Assembly (NCBI GenBank): GCA_017303795.1 | Contig: JAFLBR010000006.1 | Coordinates: 186,001 to 250,000, forward strand | From: Cytophagales bacterium | GTDB taxonomy: Bacteria > Bacteroidota > Bacteroidia > Cytophagales > Cyclobacteriaceae | Direction of reading: 5' to 3' | DNA length: 64,000 nt | Notes under the pieces: model-generated | What the model was told of the DNA's origin: nothing | The model's database searches: none | The model's input: the letters and a program-made list of their open reading frames with translations, nothing else | Part shown: piece after piece, positions 1 to 9,468 of the stretch | Layout of the letters: each line of letters starts with the position of its first letter | Position numbering within the stretch: position 1 is the first letter of the stretch | Program-made: the position numbers and the translations under genes

Positions 1-1
1 C

Positions 2-793
2 GATGCACAAAATGCACGCGGCATTAATGCCGAACGGGTATTGAGCCGGGAAAACAAGTACACATTAGATAAACTGATAGCCGCAGCCAACGATCCTTAT
101 CTTGCCGGATTTGAAGAATTATTACCTGCTTTACTTAAAGCATATGAGGCCTCTGATAAAACTAATTATGCCGACCTAAAAGATGCCATGGAAACATTAA
201 GAGGTTGGGATTTAAACTACGGCAAAGAATCAGTGGGTGCAGCCTTGGCTATGTACTGGGGCGTGGAGCTGAGGCAGAATGTGTTTTCAAAAATCCCGGC
301 AGGCAGCAGTCAACTGGATATTATTAACTACTTGGCAAAACAGACTACACCCGAAGAAAAGCTGCAGGCATTGTCAACTGTTATGGCTGAGTTTAAGCGC
401 GACTTTGGAAAATGGAATGTAGCCTGGGGCGAGGTAAATCGCTTTCAACGGCTTACCGGACAAATCAATGAAACGTATGATGATACAAAACCAAGTTTAG
501 CGGTTGCATCGGCATCTTCCTTCTGGGGATCGCTGGCTGCATTTGGAAGTCGTAAGTATCCGGGTACAAACAAAATGTATGGTTATGTGGGCAATAGTTT
601 TGTGGCTGTAGTAGAGTTTGGTAAAACTATTAAAGCCAAATCGGTTTTAGCAGGGGGTAACAGTAACAATCCGCAATCGCCTTACTTTACAAACCAAGCC
701 GAACTTTATAGTAACGGACAGTTTAAAGATGTTCTGTTTTATAAAAAAGATGTGGAAGCAAACGCGGTGCGGAAGTATCAGCCGGGGAAATAG
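2..793 (+). CDS. Penicillin acylase family protein, C-terminal part (5' end outside window)
   Basis: The reading frame is open to the left edge, so about 263 C-terminal residues are seen and the true start is upstream. The tail resembles the beta subunit of Ntn-hydrolase penicillin/acyl-homoserine-lactone acylases: a GNSFVAVVEFG strand, then GGNSNNPQSPYFTNQ and a W/Y-rich end that in the family closes the active-site cleft. These enzymes are exported, self-cleaved and hydrolyse amide bonds of acylated substrates. The N-terminal signal peptide and nucleophile serine lie outside the window, so activity and substrate cannot be judged. It is followed after 36 bp by purT on the same strand, with no obvious functional link. 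Confidence 0.8.
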   Translation, partial: DAQNARGINAERVLSRENKYTLDKLIAAANDPYLAGFEELLPALLKAYEASDKTNYADLKDAMETLRGWDLNYGKESVGAALAMYWGVELRQNVFSKIPAGSSQLDIINYLAKQTTPEEKLQALSTVMAEFKRDFGKWNVAWGEVNRFQRLTGQINETYDDTKPSLAVASASSFWGSLAAFGSRKYPGTNKMYGYVGNSFVAVVEFGKTIKAKSVLAGGNSNNPQSPYFTNQAELYSNGQFKDVLFYKKDVEANAVRKYQPGK

Positions 794-829
794 AAATCTC
801 AATTTCGAATTACGAATTTAAAATTAAAA

Positions 830-2011
830 ATGGTACAACTAGGAACACCACTTACTTCATCGGCCATTAAGGTAATGATGCTAGGCTCGGGCGAATTGGG
901 AAAGGAAGTAGTAATTGAGTTTCAACGTTACGGAGTTGAAGTAATTGCTGTGGATCGATATGCCAACGCACCGGCCATGCAGGTAGCACATCGTTCGCAT
1001 GTTATTAATATGTTAGACGGTTCCGCATTACGTACACTAATTGAAAAAGAAAAACCACACATTATCGTACCCGAAGTGGAAGCCATTGCTACCGATACAT
1101 TAGTACAATTAGAGCAAGAAGGTTTCAGGGTAGTACCAACCGCCAATGCTGCGCGCTTAACCATGAACCGTGAAGGCATTCGGGTGCTTGCTTCCGAAAA
1201 GCTGAAGGTGAAAACATCGCCCTACTTGTTTGCAGGTGATTATGAAACTTTTAGGCAAAGTATAAAGCAGATTGGAATACCGTGTGTGGTGAAACCGATT
1301 ATGAGTTCATCCGGTAAAGGACAAAGTGTAATTAAAAAAGAAGCTGACATTGAATCAGCCTGGCACTATGCGCAGGAAGGTGGCCGCAGTGGTGGTGGCA
1401 AAGTAATTATAGAAGGTTTTATTGATTTCGATTTTGAGATAACGTTGCTAACCATTCGGCATAAAGATGGCGTTTCGTTTTGCGAACCGATTGGCCACAG
1501 ACAAGAGCATGGCGATTACCAGGAGTCGTGGCAACCACATCCCATGAACGAAGTTGCGTTGAAAGAAGCACAAATCATTTCCGAAAAGGTAGTGAACGCA
1601 CTGGGAGGTTACGGAATTTTTGGAGTTGAGTTTTTTGTAAAGGGTGATGCGGTTTATTTCAGTGAACTATCGCCACGCCCACATGATACAGGCATGGTTA
1701 CGATGATCTCGCAAGATTTATCGGAATTTGCTTTGCACGTTCGGGCTATACTCGGCTTACCCATTCCGGTTATTCGCCAATTAGGACCGTCTGCTTCTTC
1801 GGTTATTTTGGTAAAAGGAAAATCAACCAACATTACCTACACCGGTATTGAGTCTGCATTGCAAGAACCCGATACACAGATCCGGATTTTTGGTAAGCCC
1901 GAAGTTAATGGTGAACGAAGAATGGGTGTTTGTCTGGCGAAAGCCGAAAGCATTGAAGCGGCCCGAGCGAAAGCGAATACGGCTGCGGGCTTCATTAAGT
2001 ATCAACTATAA
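830..2011 (+). CDS. purT: Formate-dependent phosphoribosylglycinamide formyltransferase (GAR transformylase 2)
   Basis: At 393 residues it matches the usual PurT length. It is an ATP-grasp enzyme that makes formyl-GAR from GAR, formate and ATP in cytosolic purine synthesis. Visible are the N-terminal nucleotide-binding loop GSGELGKEV (about residues 19-27), the substrate segment [10 protein letters not shown] (about 80), the ATP-grasp loop SSSGKGQS (about 160) and the late Mg/ATP segment [10 protein letters not shown] (about 280). The start ATG directly follows an AT-rich spacer. No other purine gene lies nearby, so it appears to be a single-gene unit. The next gene is convergent. Confidence 0.95.
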   Translation: MVQLGTPLTSSAIKVMMLGSGELGKEVVIEFQRYGVEVIAVDRYANAPAMQVAHRSHVINMLDGSALRTLIEKEKPHIIVPEVEAIATDTLVQLEQEGFRVVPTANAARLTMNREGIRVLASEKLKVKTSPYLFAGDYETFRQSIKQIGIPCVVKPIMSSSGKGQSVIKKEADIESAWHYAQEGGRSGGGKVIIEGFIDFDFEITLLTIRHKDGVSFCEPIGHRQEHGDYQESWQPHPMNEVALKEAQIISEKVVNALGGYGIFGVEFFVKGDAVYFSELSPRPHDTGMVTMISQDLSEFALHVRAILGLPIPVIRQLGPSASSVILVKGKSTNITYTGIESALQEPDTQIRIFGKPEVNGERRMGVCLAKAESIEAARAKANTAAGFIKYQL

Positions 2012-2044
2012 GCCAGATGTTTATAGGTAAACTTAACGCAGTGA

Positions 2045-2395
2045 TTAAGCACCTTCCTCACTGACACTCTTGCTAACCGTCAGCTTCAAATCTTTACCCA
2101 TCACAAAATCGTAGTCAGAAATTGACATCAGTTCGGAACCACGTTTAGACTGAGCAATTACAGCAAAGAGTTGCTGGGCCAATCGCGAAGCTTTTATGTT
2201 ATTCCGGGCTTTGCCAGCACTTACCTGCAAAGTAAAAGTATAACTCTTTTCTTTTGGATTTAATGCTTTGAATTCGTGTAGAAAAAACTGGTACTGTTGT
2301 GGACCAGCTTCGCATGCTACCATGCATTTCAAAATTGCCGGCCGGTATTTGTTCCAAATGGCAGAGTACTCGTCTGTAGGGTTATAGAAACTCAT
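2045..2395 (-). CDS. Conserved-looking small protein of unknown function
   Basis: I do not recognise a family for this 116-residue cytosolic-looking protein. It has no signal peptide or membrane segment. An aromatic N-terminus (SFYNPTDEYSAIWNKYRPAI) is followed by alternating polar and hydrophobic strands and a lysine-rich tail. It starts 20 bp after the rpoD stop codon on the same strand, so it is probably read through from the rpoD transcript. That spacing and normal codon use support it as a real gene. Confidence 0.6.
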   Translation of the reverse strand: MSFYNPTDEYSAIWNKYRPAILKCMVACEAGPQQYQFFLHEFKALNPKEKSYTFTLQVSAGKARNNIKASRLAQQLFAVIAQSKRGSELMSISDYDFVMGKDLKLTVSKSVSEEGA

Positions 2396-2415
2396 TAATG
2401 TACTTATGGTTATGC

Positions 2416-3279
2416 TTATCCCAGATAAGCTTGTAGGTTTTTACTGCGACTGGTGCTTCTTAGTCTGCGCGTTGCTTTTTCTTTTATTTGACGCACGCGC
2501 TCGCGTGTTAATTCAAACTTATCGCCAATCTCTTCCAGCGTTAATGGATGCGAACCATTAAGACCATAGTAGTCCACAATTACTTCTGCTTCCCGTAAGG
2601 TTAAAGCCTTCAATGCTTGTGCTACTTCTTGCTTTAACGAATCTTGCATCAGCCCGGTATCAGGCATTACTTCCATCGTATCTTCCAATACATCCAACAG
2701 GCGCCCTTCTTCACCTTGAACAAAAGGAGCATCAACTGAAATTTGCCGACCGCCAGCACGCATGTTAATTTCTACCTCTTCAACCGTAATATTCATCAGC
2801 TCTGCTACTTCAGCTGGCGAAGGTTCGCGTTGATATTCCTGTTCAAGAGATGAAAATGCACGCGAAATTTTATTCAATGAGCCAACACGATTTAACGGAA
2901 GGCGCACCACACGTGATTGTTCGGCAATAGCTTGCAAAATGGATTGACGAATCCACCATACGGCATAGGAAATAAATTTAAAGCCTCTGGTTTCATCAAA
3001 ACGCATAGCAGCTTTAATTAAACCCACATTGCCTTCGTTAATTAAATCGCCCAGTGTAAGGCCATTGTTCTGATATTGCTTGGCAACCGATACCACAAAG
3101 CGCAAGTTGGCTTTGGTCAATTTCTCCAATGCTTGTTGGTCGCCTTCGCGAATGCGTTTTGCTAACTCAACTTCAACCTCTGCTGAAATCAAATCTACTT
3201 TTCCAATTTCTACCAGGTATTTATCCAGCGATTGGCTTTCGCGATTCGTAATCTGTTTACTAATCTTTAACTGTCTCAT
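2416..3279 (-). CDS. rpoD: Primary RNA polymerase sigma factor (sigma-70, RpoD/SigA type)
   Basis: This is the housekeeping sigma subunit. At 287 residues it lacks region 1.1, as is typical of Bacteroidota primary sigmas. In order: region 1.2 (about 17-47), region 2 with [28 protein letters not shown] and the -10-recognition helix [10 protein letters not shown] (about 54-128), region 3, and region 4 with a helix-turn-helix ending [17 protein letters not shown] (about 225-275). It probably recognises the TAnnTTTG boxes seen elsewhere in the window. It lies between a desaturase gene (33 bp upstream) and a small unknown gene (20 bp downstream), all on the minus strand. Confidence 0.95.
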   Translation of the reverse strand: MRQLKISKQITNRESQSLDKYLVEIGKVDLISAEVEVELAKRIREGDQQALEKLTKANLRFVVSVAKQYQNNGLTLGDLINEGNVGLIKAAMRFDETRGFKFISYAVWWIRQSILQAIAEQSRVVRLPLNRVGSLNKISRAFSSLEQEYQREPSPAEVAELMNITVEEVEINMRAGGRQISVDAPFVQGEEGRLLDVLEDTMEVMPDTGLMQDSLKQEVAQALKALTLREAEVIVDYYGLNGSHPLTLEEIGDKFELTRERVRQIKEKATRRLRSTSRSKNLQAYLG

Positions 3280-3312
3280 TAAAATGTATTTCTTATAAGG
3301 TCTTAACTAAAT

Positions 3313-4407
3313 TCAGGCCGGACTAGTTCCCAATTGCTTTAATAAGCGGGCGTGGCCAAGCAGGGCATCTACAAACGTGGTGGCGCTTTTATAGGGTAGA
3401 TTAAACTCACGGGCAGTGCTTTCTACTATTCCGGAAATTTTACGGTAATGCACGTGGCAAATGTTAGGGAACAAATGATGTTCAATTTGAAAATTTAACC
3501 CACCTACATACCACGAAAACCACCGGCTTTTGTTACCAAAATTGGTTGTGGTGTGAAGTTGGTGTACCGCCCAGGTGTTTTCAAGTTTGTGATGCTCATC
3601 GGGCAGGGGATATTCGGTACCTTCAATAACATGCGCGGGTTGAAAAATGATAGCCAGAATGAATCCGGCAATGTAGTGCATGGTTAAAATACCAAACAAA
3701 ATCTGCCAGCCCGAAAGAGATGTTACTAAAAATGGAATTACAAAAATATAGCTTATGTACACCAATTTAGTGGCGATTAATATTAGCCACTCTTTAACGA
3801 TGTTTGCATTGTTGCTACGGGCCAGTCCGTTTTGCTGATAGCGGATAATACGCACAAAGTCTTTGAAAACCATCCACACAATAGTCATTAATCCATAAAG
3901 GAACCAGGCATAGATAAACTGGTATTTATGAAACCACTTCCAGTTTGAATGCGGGGAGAGGCGCAACACACCACGCGGACTAATGTCCTCGTCTTCTTCA
4001 TGCACATTGGTATAAGTATGATGCAATACATTGTGTTGAATTTTCCAATTGAATGCATTGGCACCAACCATATTAAGAGAATAACCCATTAATGTGTTCA
4101 ACCACTTTTTGTTAGAGTACGCACCATGGTTTGCATCGTGCATTACCGAAAGGCCAATACCAGCTAGGCCCAGACTCATTACTAACACCAGTACAAACAT
4201 CCAACCCAAACCAGTGACTACGCCACCTAGTATTAACGCGTAGGGTATAAAATACAACCCAAACATCACCACGGTTTTAATCACCATTTCGGTGTTACCC
4301 ACGCGGGAGATATTGTTGGTTTTAAAATACTCATTAACGCGCTTATTGAGGGTTTGGGTAAACTCGCGATTAATGGCAGAAAACGTTAAGCTTTGCTTCT
4401 GTGACAT
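3313..4407 (-). CDS. Membrane fatty acid desaturase (acyl-CoA/acyl-lipid, linoleoyl-CoA desaturase-like)
   Basis: This 364-residue integral membrane di-iron desaturase introduces a double bond into acyl chains, probably tuning membrane fluidity. The three histidine boxes are present: HDANH at residues 90-94, HNVLHH at 125-130 and QIEHH at 307-311. The Q in the last box is typical of the front-end/delta-6-like group. Hydrophobic segments lie at about 45-90 and 200-250. There is no fused cytochrome b5 domain, so an external electron donor is needed. It sits directly upstream of rpoD on the same strand and may be co-transcribed with it. Confidence 0.9.
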   Translation of the reverse strand: MSQKQSLTFSAINREFTQTLNKRVNEYFKTNNISRVGNTEMVIKTVVMFGLYFIPYALILGGVVTGLGWMFVLVLVMSLGLAGIGLSVMHDANHGAYSNKKWLNTLMGYSLNMVGANAFNWKIQHNVLHHTYTNVHEEDEDISPRGVLRLSPHSNWKWFHKYQFIYAWFLYGLMTIVWMVFKDFVRIIRYQQNGLARSNNANIVKEWLILIATKLVYISYIFVIPFLVTSLSGWQILFGILTMHYIAGFILAIIFQPAHVIEGTEYPLPDEHHKLENTWAVHQLHTTTNFGNKSRWFSWYVGGLNFQIEHHLFPNICHVHYRKISGIVESTAREFNLPYKSATTFVDALLGHARLLKQLGTSPA

Positions 4408-4586
4408 GAATTTTGTTTAAATCTTCGACTGCCTGATGCGGATTCAATTAAAAATCGAGGTGAAGGGAACCTTGGATTGCCTACAGACAGGATTTGAAGA
4501 ATCGAATTTGCTAAAGGTAGCACTTTTTTCGGTAAGGATTGGAAATATCTTACCGGTTGATTGTCACCGGAAGTGCTTGCCGAGAT

Positions 4587-5480
4587 TTATTGTTGAATTC
4601 TGATTGAATCTGAATTTATGATTGGTTCTAATATAGGCTTTGGTCTTAGCACCTCCAGCATACTTTTTATTTCGGCAATTACCAGTTCGGGTTCTTCCTG
4701 GTGAATGAAGGTGCCACTCTTTTCCGTAACGATATGTTTTAGTTGGGGTGCCTGAAGCTGGAGCCGCTCGTGAAAGCGAACCCACTTTTCAATATCTTCG
4801 GCAGTAGCTCCGGCTTTACGTTCTTCATCTGAGAATCGACCTGAAGTAAGCATGGTAATTGGAATTTGTAAGGGTAGGCGAGTGCTGCGCAGCAGCTCTT
4901 CATCCTTTTGTAACATCTCTAATTCTTTGCGCGATGATTTTGGCTTATTCACAATACCTAAATCCACCATGTCCTTCATTCTTCTGCGCTGGTCGGCACT
5001 GCGGGTGTTGCGAATGGTATCCATAAAGCCTTCATAAGCCGGATCAATTAGAACCATGCCGGCCACCTTATCAGGATAAGCATGCACATACCACCGTGCA
5101 ATAAATCCACCAAGCGAATGACTCACCATCAGGTATGGTGGTTCTATGTTTTCCTTCTCTAAAATTTCATTGAGCTCAACAGCAAAATGATCTACCGTGC
5201 GTTCTGTATTTAATTCTTCCGATAACCCAATGCCCGCCCTATCGTATGAGAGGGTGCGGGTAAGTTTGGCAATTTCGGTTTGAACTGTACCAAAGTTTTT
5301 CAGATCTGCACCAGCACCGGTAATAAAAATCACCACCGGACTTCCCGTACCCATATCCAGAATATGTTGTTTGTGCCCATCAATCTCTACAAATCTATCG
5401 GCTGAATTTTGCTTGCATGAAAATGCAGTTACAACCAAAATAATCAGGAGCAATATTTTATAGAAAGGGTAGCGGTTCAT
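4587..5480 (-). CDS. Alpha/beta-hydrolase lipoprotein
   Basis: I chose the start at 5480 (MNRYPFYK) because it places a signal peptide with lipobox TAFSC exactly at the N-terminus. A longer in-frame start at 5513 would precede it by 11 residues. The 297-residue product has an alpha/beta-hydrolase fold: oxyanion region ITGAGAD, nucleophile elbow SHSLGG (Ser about 122), a strand-end Asp in LIDPAYEG and a late His in GTFIHQEEPE. The nucleophile motif reads S-x-S-x-G rather than the common G-x-S-x-G. It is probably a membrane-anchored periplasmic esterase, lipase or peptidase. Substrate is unknown. Confidence 0.82.
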   Translation of the reverse strand: MNRYPFYKILLLIILVVTAFSCKQNSADRFVEIDGHKQHILDMGTGSPVVIFITGAGADLKNFGTVQTEIAKLTRTLSYDRAGIGLSEELNTERTVDHFAVELNEILEKENIEPPYLMVSHSLGGFIARWYVHAYPDKVAGMVLIDPAYEGFMDTIRNTRSADQRRRMKDMVDLGIVNKPKSSRKELEMLQKDEELLRSTRLPLQIPITMLTSGRFSDEERKAGATAEDIEKWVRFHERLQLQAPQLKHIVTEKSGTFIHQEEPELVIAEIKSMLEVLRPKPILEPIINSDSIRIQQ

Positions 5481-5522
5481 GGCTATCAAAGATATTGATT
5501 TTAAACAAAGCAATTAAAAACA

Positions 5523-5546
5523 AAAAGGCGTCTGATAGCGCCTTTT
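5523..5546 (-). terminator. Hairpin terminator after the cyclophilin gene
   Basis: Arms AAAAGGCG (5523-5530) and CGCCTTTT (5539-5546) enclose an 8-nt loop. On the minus strand the hairpin ends in a T run. It lies just past the cyclophilin stop and before the hydrolase start, so the two minus-strand genes are probably separate transcripts. Confidence 0.7.
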
Positions 5547-5584
5547 AACTTTAAGGTTTACAATCCTTTGCTTGGAAAATATGA

Positions 5585-6022
5585 TTACCCTTCACTCACC
5601 ACAATTTTAATAATCTCATCGCCCTGACGAATTTTATCTACCACGTCCAATCCATCAACTACTTTACCAAATACGGTATGATTACGATCTAAATGTTTAG
5701 TGCGCTCGCGGTTATGGCAAATGAAAAATTGTGAACCCCCGGTATCGCGACCCGCATGAGCCATGGATAACACGCCACGATCATGATATTGATTTTCGCC
5801 CGTTAACTCACACTTAATGGTATAGCCTGGGCCACCGTTACCAATTTTATTGGGGCAACCGCCTTGTACTACAAAATTAGGCAGCACCCGATGGAAATTA
5901 AGACCATCGTAAAATCCTTTCTTCGCAAGGTCTGTAAAGTTCTTTACCGTATTGGGTGCATCGGCTTCAAAAAATTCTACTTTCATGTTTCCGTGTACGG
6001 TTTGTATTTCGGCTGTTTTCAT
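5585..6022 (-). CDS. Cyclophilin-type peptidyl-prolyl cis-trans isomerase
   Basis: This 145-residue single-domain cyclophilin catalyses prolyl isomerisation during protein folding. Catalytic-site motifs are present: [13 protein letters not shown] with the key Arg at 45, the GSQFFI strand (about 96-101) and [10 protein letters not shown] (about 115-124). There is no signal peptide or membrane anchor, so it is likely cytosolic. The 42 bp just upstream holds a TAnnTTTG-type -7 box in the right orientation, and a terminator follows the stop, so it looks monocistronic. Confidence 0.93.
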   Translation of the reverse strand: MKTAEIQTVHGNMKVEFFEADAPNTVKNFTDLAKKGFYDGLNFHRVLPNFVVQGGCPNKIGNGGPGYTIKCELTGENQYHDRGVLSMAHAGRDTGGSQFFICHNRERTKHLDRNHTVFGKVVDGLDVVDKIRQGDEIIKIVVSEG

Positions 6023-6051
6023 TTTTTATAAATAGGTTTAAAACGAAGTCG

Positions 6052-6059
6052 CAAATTTA
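6052..6059 (-). promoter_or_regulatory. Candidate -7 box for the cyclophilin gene
   Basis: On the minus strand this reads TAAATTTG, an exact match to the Bacteroidota -7 consensus TAnnTTTG, about 30 nt before the start codon. No clear -33 TTTG is visible at the usual distance, which lowers confidence. Confidence 0.45.
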
Positions 6060-6126
6060 GCGTGTTTGTATTAAAAAAAGAATGATTGTCTTTGCTTTAC
6101 ATGCATGACTCCAATACCTTGTATGT

Positions 6127-6609
6127 ATGTGGAAGGTTATCTCGCTTACGGTACTGTTTTCATTAACAAGCATTCGCGCACTGGCGCAACAAACAGAGCC
6201 GTATAAACCCGATGCCGAGTTTGAATTTAAATTCGATTATTCCTTTAAAGAACGGATGCTGCAAGAGAAATCTGATTATGAAGCCTTCGATCCTAACAAA
6301 AAGCAAATTAGTACAGGCCCGCTGCCCTATCTTAAAACAGAATTAAAATTGCTGAAGCTGAATACCGATGAAGTTCGAGTGAAAATTATTAACCACAAAG
6401 GAACTACAGTAGTAAATCGTAAAGTAAGTACTAATCAGGTATTAAAAATTGATTGGGGTTTTAGCGATGACGTAAAAGATCAGATTGTTTCGCATAGCTA
6501 CACAATATTTTTGATGAACGATGATAAGCAAATTCTTTCGCGCATTACGCTAAATGCGGATACGGATGGTACCTTCTTCGTGAACGGCCAAAAGAAAGGC
6601 CGCTTATAA
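6127..6609 (+). CDS. Small secreted protein of unknown function
   Basis: I do not recognise a family for this 160-residue protein. A cleavable signal peptide is clear: MWK, a hydrophobic stretch, then an ALAQ cleavage site near residue 21. The mature part is rich in charged and beta-prone segments, has no cysteine, and ends in a small basic tail (GQKKGRL). A type IX sorting domain is absent. It is probably periplasmic or outer-membrane associated. It is divergent from the cyclophilin gene and 77 bp before the small membrane gene at 6687. Confidence 0.7.
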   Translation: MWKVISLTVLFSLTSIRALAQQTEPYKPDAEFEFKFDYSFKERMLQEKSDYEAFDPNKKQISTGPLPYLKTELKLLKLNTDEVRVKIINHKGTTVVNRKVSTNQVLKIDWGFSDDVKDQIVSHSYTIFLMNDDKQILSRITLNADTDGTFFVNGQKKGRL

Positions 6610-6686
6610 ATTCCGCTTATAACAATTGTAGTTGCGATCTCTAATTTCAGGAACGAGATCAACTTTATTTTAATTATTTTGCCTGC

Positions 6687-6803
6687 ATGACAGAAGAACA
6701 ACCACCCGTATTTAAAAACTGGAGTTCCTGGTATTGGTTAATACTTGGCGTAATGGCTATTCAGGTAATTTTATTTTTCTGGCTAACCCAATCCTTTGCA
6801 TGA
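6687..6803 (+). CDS. 38-residue single-span membrane protein coupled to the symporter gene
   Basis: ATG at 6687 opens a 38-codon frame: an acidic/proline N-terminus (MTEEQPPVFKN), an aromatic WSSWYW step, then one hydrophobic span (LILGVMAIQVILFFWLTQ) and a stop. Its TGA overlaps the ATG of the next gene in an ATGA arrangement (6800-6803), the classic sign of translational coupling. That overlap and the membrane-protein design make it a credible gene. By position it may be a small accessory subunit of the symporter. No assigned family is recognised. Confidence 0.68.
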   Translation: MTEEQPPVFKNWSSWYWLILGVMAIQVILFFWLTQSFA

Positions 6804-8500
6804 ATCTGATCGATTGGGTCGTTCTTTTCAGTACAATCTTATTCATTGTACTTTATGGTGCCTGGAAAACCCGTGAAACCAAAAACATTGATGGCTACTT
6901 AAAAGGCGACAACAATCTGAAGTGGTGGATGATTGGTGTTTCCATTATGGCTACACAAGCCAGCGCGGTAACCTTTCTTTCCACACCAGGGCAGGCCATG
7001 GATGATGGCATGCGCTTTTTACAATTTTATTTTGGGCTACCATTGGCAATGGTAATCATTGCGGTAACCATGGTGCCTATTTATTACCGGCTAAAAGTCT
7101 ATACCGCTTATGAATATCTGGAAACCCGGTTCGATTTAAAAACCCGCACGCTTGCCGCGATTTTGTTTTTGATTTTACGCGGCCTCTCAGCTGGAATTAC
7201 TTTATACGCACCGTCAATCGTATTATCAACCATACTCGGTTGGAACATTGTTTTCACAACTATATTAATTGGTTTACTGGTTATCATTTATTCTGTATCG
7301 GGAGGAACCAAGGCAGTTAGTCTTACCCAGCGCCAGCAAATGACCATTATTATGGGCGGAATGATTCTGGCGGGCATTATGGCCTACAATAAATTGCCGG
7401 AGTCAATTTCGTTTACCGATACCATTCAGATTGCCGGTGAGTTAGGTAAACTCAATATTGTTACTACCGATTTTAGCTTGAGCGATCGCTTCAATATCTG
7501 GTCAGGATTATTGGCCTCAACATTTTTATTTCTTTCTTATTTCGGAACGGATCAATCGCAAGTGGCACGCTACCTCGGAGGTAAATCATTAACCGAAAGT
7601 CGTATGGGTTTAATCTTCAACGGCTTGCTCAAAATCCCCATGCAGTTTGTAATTCTGTTTATAGGTGTGCTGGTGTTTGTGTTTTATTTATTTAATCAAC
7701 CTCCCATCTTTCACAACCAACCTTTAAAAGATCGGGCAGCACAAACTACCTATGCCGATTCGCTTGCACGTTTACAAAATGGGTACGATAAGGCGTTTGC
7801 CGATAAGCAAGTTGCCATTCAAAACTTAGTTTCCGGAATTCAATCTGATAATGATGCATTGATTCAATCCGCCAAGGCCGACTACCATATCGCTAAAAAG
7901 AAAGAAGACAGTGTTCGCGTTTCAGTGAAGAAAACTATTTCGGCTGCGGTGCCGGGTGCAAAAACACAAGACCGTGATTACATGTTTCTCAACTTTGTGT
8001 TGAGTTATTTACCGCATGGTGTTATCGGGTTAATTCTGGCTGTTATGTTTTCGGCAGCTATGGGTTCCATGGCTGGCGAGTTAAATGCCCTTTCATCTAC
8101 CACTACTGTGGATATTTTTAAACGCTCCATAAAGCGGGAGGGTAGCGAGAAATATTATCTCAATGCTTCGCGGTTATTCACCATAATGTGGGCCTTGCTG
8201 GCTATGGTTTTTGCCATGCTGGCTAACCAGGCCGAAAACCTGATTCAGTTTGTGAATATTGTGGGAAGTTTATTTTACGGAACTATACTTGGCATTTTTC
8301 TGGTAGCCTTTTACCTGAAATCCGTAAAAAGCAATGCTGTATTTGTGGCGGCAATCTTTGGCGAGGCTACCGTGCTTACCTGCTACTTCTTCTTCTACGA
8401 AGAGATTGCATTTTTATATTACAACATTATTGGGTGTGTGGTGGTAGTAGTGTTGGCGTGGCTGCTTAGGCCGCTTGATCGGGTAGGTGAAAAAGGTTGA
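6800..8500 (+). CDS. Sodium:solute symporter (SSS family)
   Basis: I chose the start at 6800 (MNLIDWVVLF) because it overlaps the stop of the small membrane gene and begins at the first membrane span. An upstream in-frame ATG at 6734 would lie inside that gene. The 566-residue product has the SSS core: KGDNNLKWWMIGVSIMATQASAVTF near the N-terminus and about 13-14 hydrophobic segments. It imports a solute with Na+ across the inner membrane. A charged, coiled-coil-like insert occupies roughly residues 307-377 between two spans. Substrate (sugar, sialic acid, amino acid or other) cannot be told from sequence. Confidence 0.9.
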   Translation: MNLIDWVVLFSTILFIVLYGAWKTRETKNIDGYLKGDNNLKWWMIGVSIMATQASAVTFLSTPGQAMDDGMRFLQFYFGLPLAMVIIAVTMVPIYYRLKVYTAYEYLETRFDLKTRTLAAILFLILRGLSAGITLYAPSIVLSTILGWNIVFTTILIGLLVIIYSVSGGTKAVSLTQRQQMTIIMGGMILAGIMAYNKLPESISFTDTIQIAGELGKLNIVTTDFSLSDRFNIWSGLLASTFLFLSYFGTDQSQVARYLGGKSLTESRMGLIFNGLLKIPMQFVILFIGVLVFVFYLFNQPPIFHNQPLKDRAAQTTYADSLARLQNGYDKAFADKQVAIQNLVSGIQSDNDALIQSAKADYHIAKKKEDSVRVSVKKTISAAVPGAKTQDRDYMFLNFVLSYLPHGVIGLILAVMFSAAMGSMAGELNALSSTTTVDIFKRSIKREGSEKYYLNASRLFTIMWALLAMVFAMLANQAENLIQFVNIVGSLFYGTILGIFLVAFYLKSVKSNAVFVAAIFGEATVLTCYFFFYEEIAFLYYNIIGCVVVVVLAWLLRPLDRVGEKG

Positions 8501-8540
8501 CAACCTTTTTATTTCGCGTAAGCGAAGATTGTCAACCTTT
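8492..8540. terminator. Two-way terminator between convergent genes, with alternative hairpins
   Basis: A 12-bp arm AAAGGTTGACAA (8492-8503) pairs with TTGTCAACCTTT (8529-8540), with an inner stem TTCGC-GTAA-GCGAA (8513-8526). The left arm can also fold alone as AAAAGGTT-GAC-AACCTTTT followed by T's, a stand-alone plus-strand terminator overlapping the symporter stop codon. The structure separates the symporter from the convergent DUF2911 gene. Confidence 0.75.
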
Positions 8541-8546
8541 AGTATT

Positions 8547-9389
8547 TTACTTCAGCGTCTTCTGTAGTTCTTCATTCATAGACTGATAATCGCGATTACC
8601 AGCTTGCTTTGCACCTTCCCAGCTTGCTTTAGAAGTTGCTAATGCACCGGCCTTATCGCCAGCTGCTTTTTGAATGCGGGCTTTCTGATATAAAATCCAG
8701 AAAGCAGTGGGGTTTGCTTCAGCAGCTTTGTTTACCCACTCTAACGCTTGCTTAATATCTTTTCCGTTTTCAAGATAATAAACAGCTGCGCTGAAATAGT
8801 TGTTCGGATTTACTTTTGTATTTGCCTCTATCGACTTCATTACTTTGGCATCGTAGTCAACAGTAATGGTAAACTTTACGGAAGTGTTTTCCCAGGCTAA
8901 TTGAATTTTAGCGCTCTTGCTATCGGCAGCAATGTCGCCAATGTTAATGGTAAAGGTTTCGATAGGCGCGGTTAGCTTTTCAGATTTTACTTTGAAGTTG
9001 GCAGCTTCTTTCGATTTATCGTATGCATTGGTGTTACCGCCAATAGCTAAATCTTTGTACAAAGAAACTGTCCATTCCGTAGCACCAGGCCAGGTAAAGA
9101 TCAGGTATTCGCCTTTAGGCACAACAATACCTTCTACTTTTACATCATCGCTGAACGAAATTTTGGTTCCCGCATTTGCGCCTGTGCGCCAGATGGTTCC
9201 GTGCGGATACATCACATCTTTCTCACCAAAAATTTTGCGACCCTTCAGGCTTGGGCGCGCGTAATCAATTTTCACATCGGTTAACCCCACTACGGTAGAA
9301 ACCGAAGCGGCCGGACTGGGTTGCGGAGTTTGCACCTGCGCAGTAGCTAAACCCGTAACGAATAGCAATAATAAGAATGCATTTTTCAT
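8547..9389 (-). CDS. Secreted DUF2911 protein with C-terminal TPR-like helices
   Basis: The 280-residue product has a signal peptide ending TGLATAQ (about residue 18). The next ~160 residues form the DUF2911 beta-rich domain, recognised by KIDYARPSLKGRKIFG, VMYPHGTIWRTGANAGTKI and LPKGEY-like motifs (here VPKGEYLIFTWPG). The last ~90 residues are helical TPR-like repeats (YLENGKDIKQALEWVNKAAEANPT and following). The family is common in Bacteroidota envelopes, and its biochemical role is unknown. The gene is convergent with the symporter and divergent from the DNA glycosylase gene. Confidence 0.88.
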   Translation of the reverse strand: MKNAFLLLLFVTGLATAQVQTPQPSPAASVSTVVGLTDVKIDYARPSLKGRKIFGEKDVMYPHGTIWRTGANAGTKISFSDDVKVEGIVVPKGEYLIFTWPGATEWTVSLYKDLAIGGNTNAYDKSKEAANFKVKSEKLTAPIETFTINIGDIAADSKSAKIQLAWENTSVKFTITVDYDAKVMKSIEANTKVNPNNYFSAAVYYLENGKDIKQALEWVNKAAEANPTAFWILYQKARIQKAAGDKAGALATSKASWEGAKQAGNRDYQSMNEELQKTLK

Positions 9390-9468
9390 GGTAGTAGTTA
9401 ATTTTGAGGTTGTAAAAATAGGAGCATTTATAGCTTTAAAAAATCTACTTTAAGATCATTTAACAATT

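Noticed and set aside
4408-4586. Intergenic gap searched for a promoter of the desaturase or a small RNA
   Set aside because: Only a partial -7-like string (TACCTTTA on the minus strand near 4520) without a -33 partner. No stable hairpin or frame.
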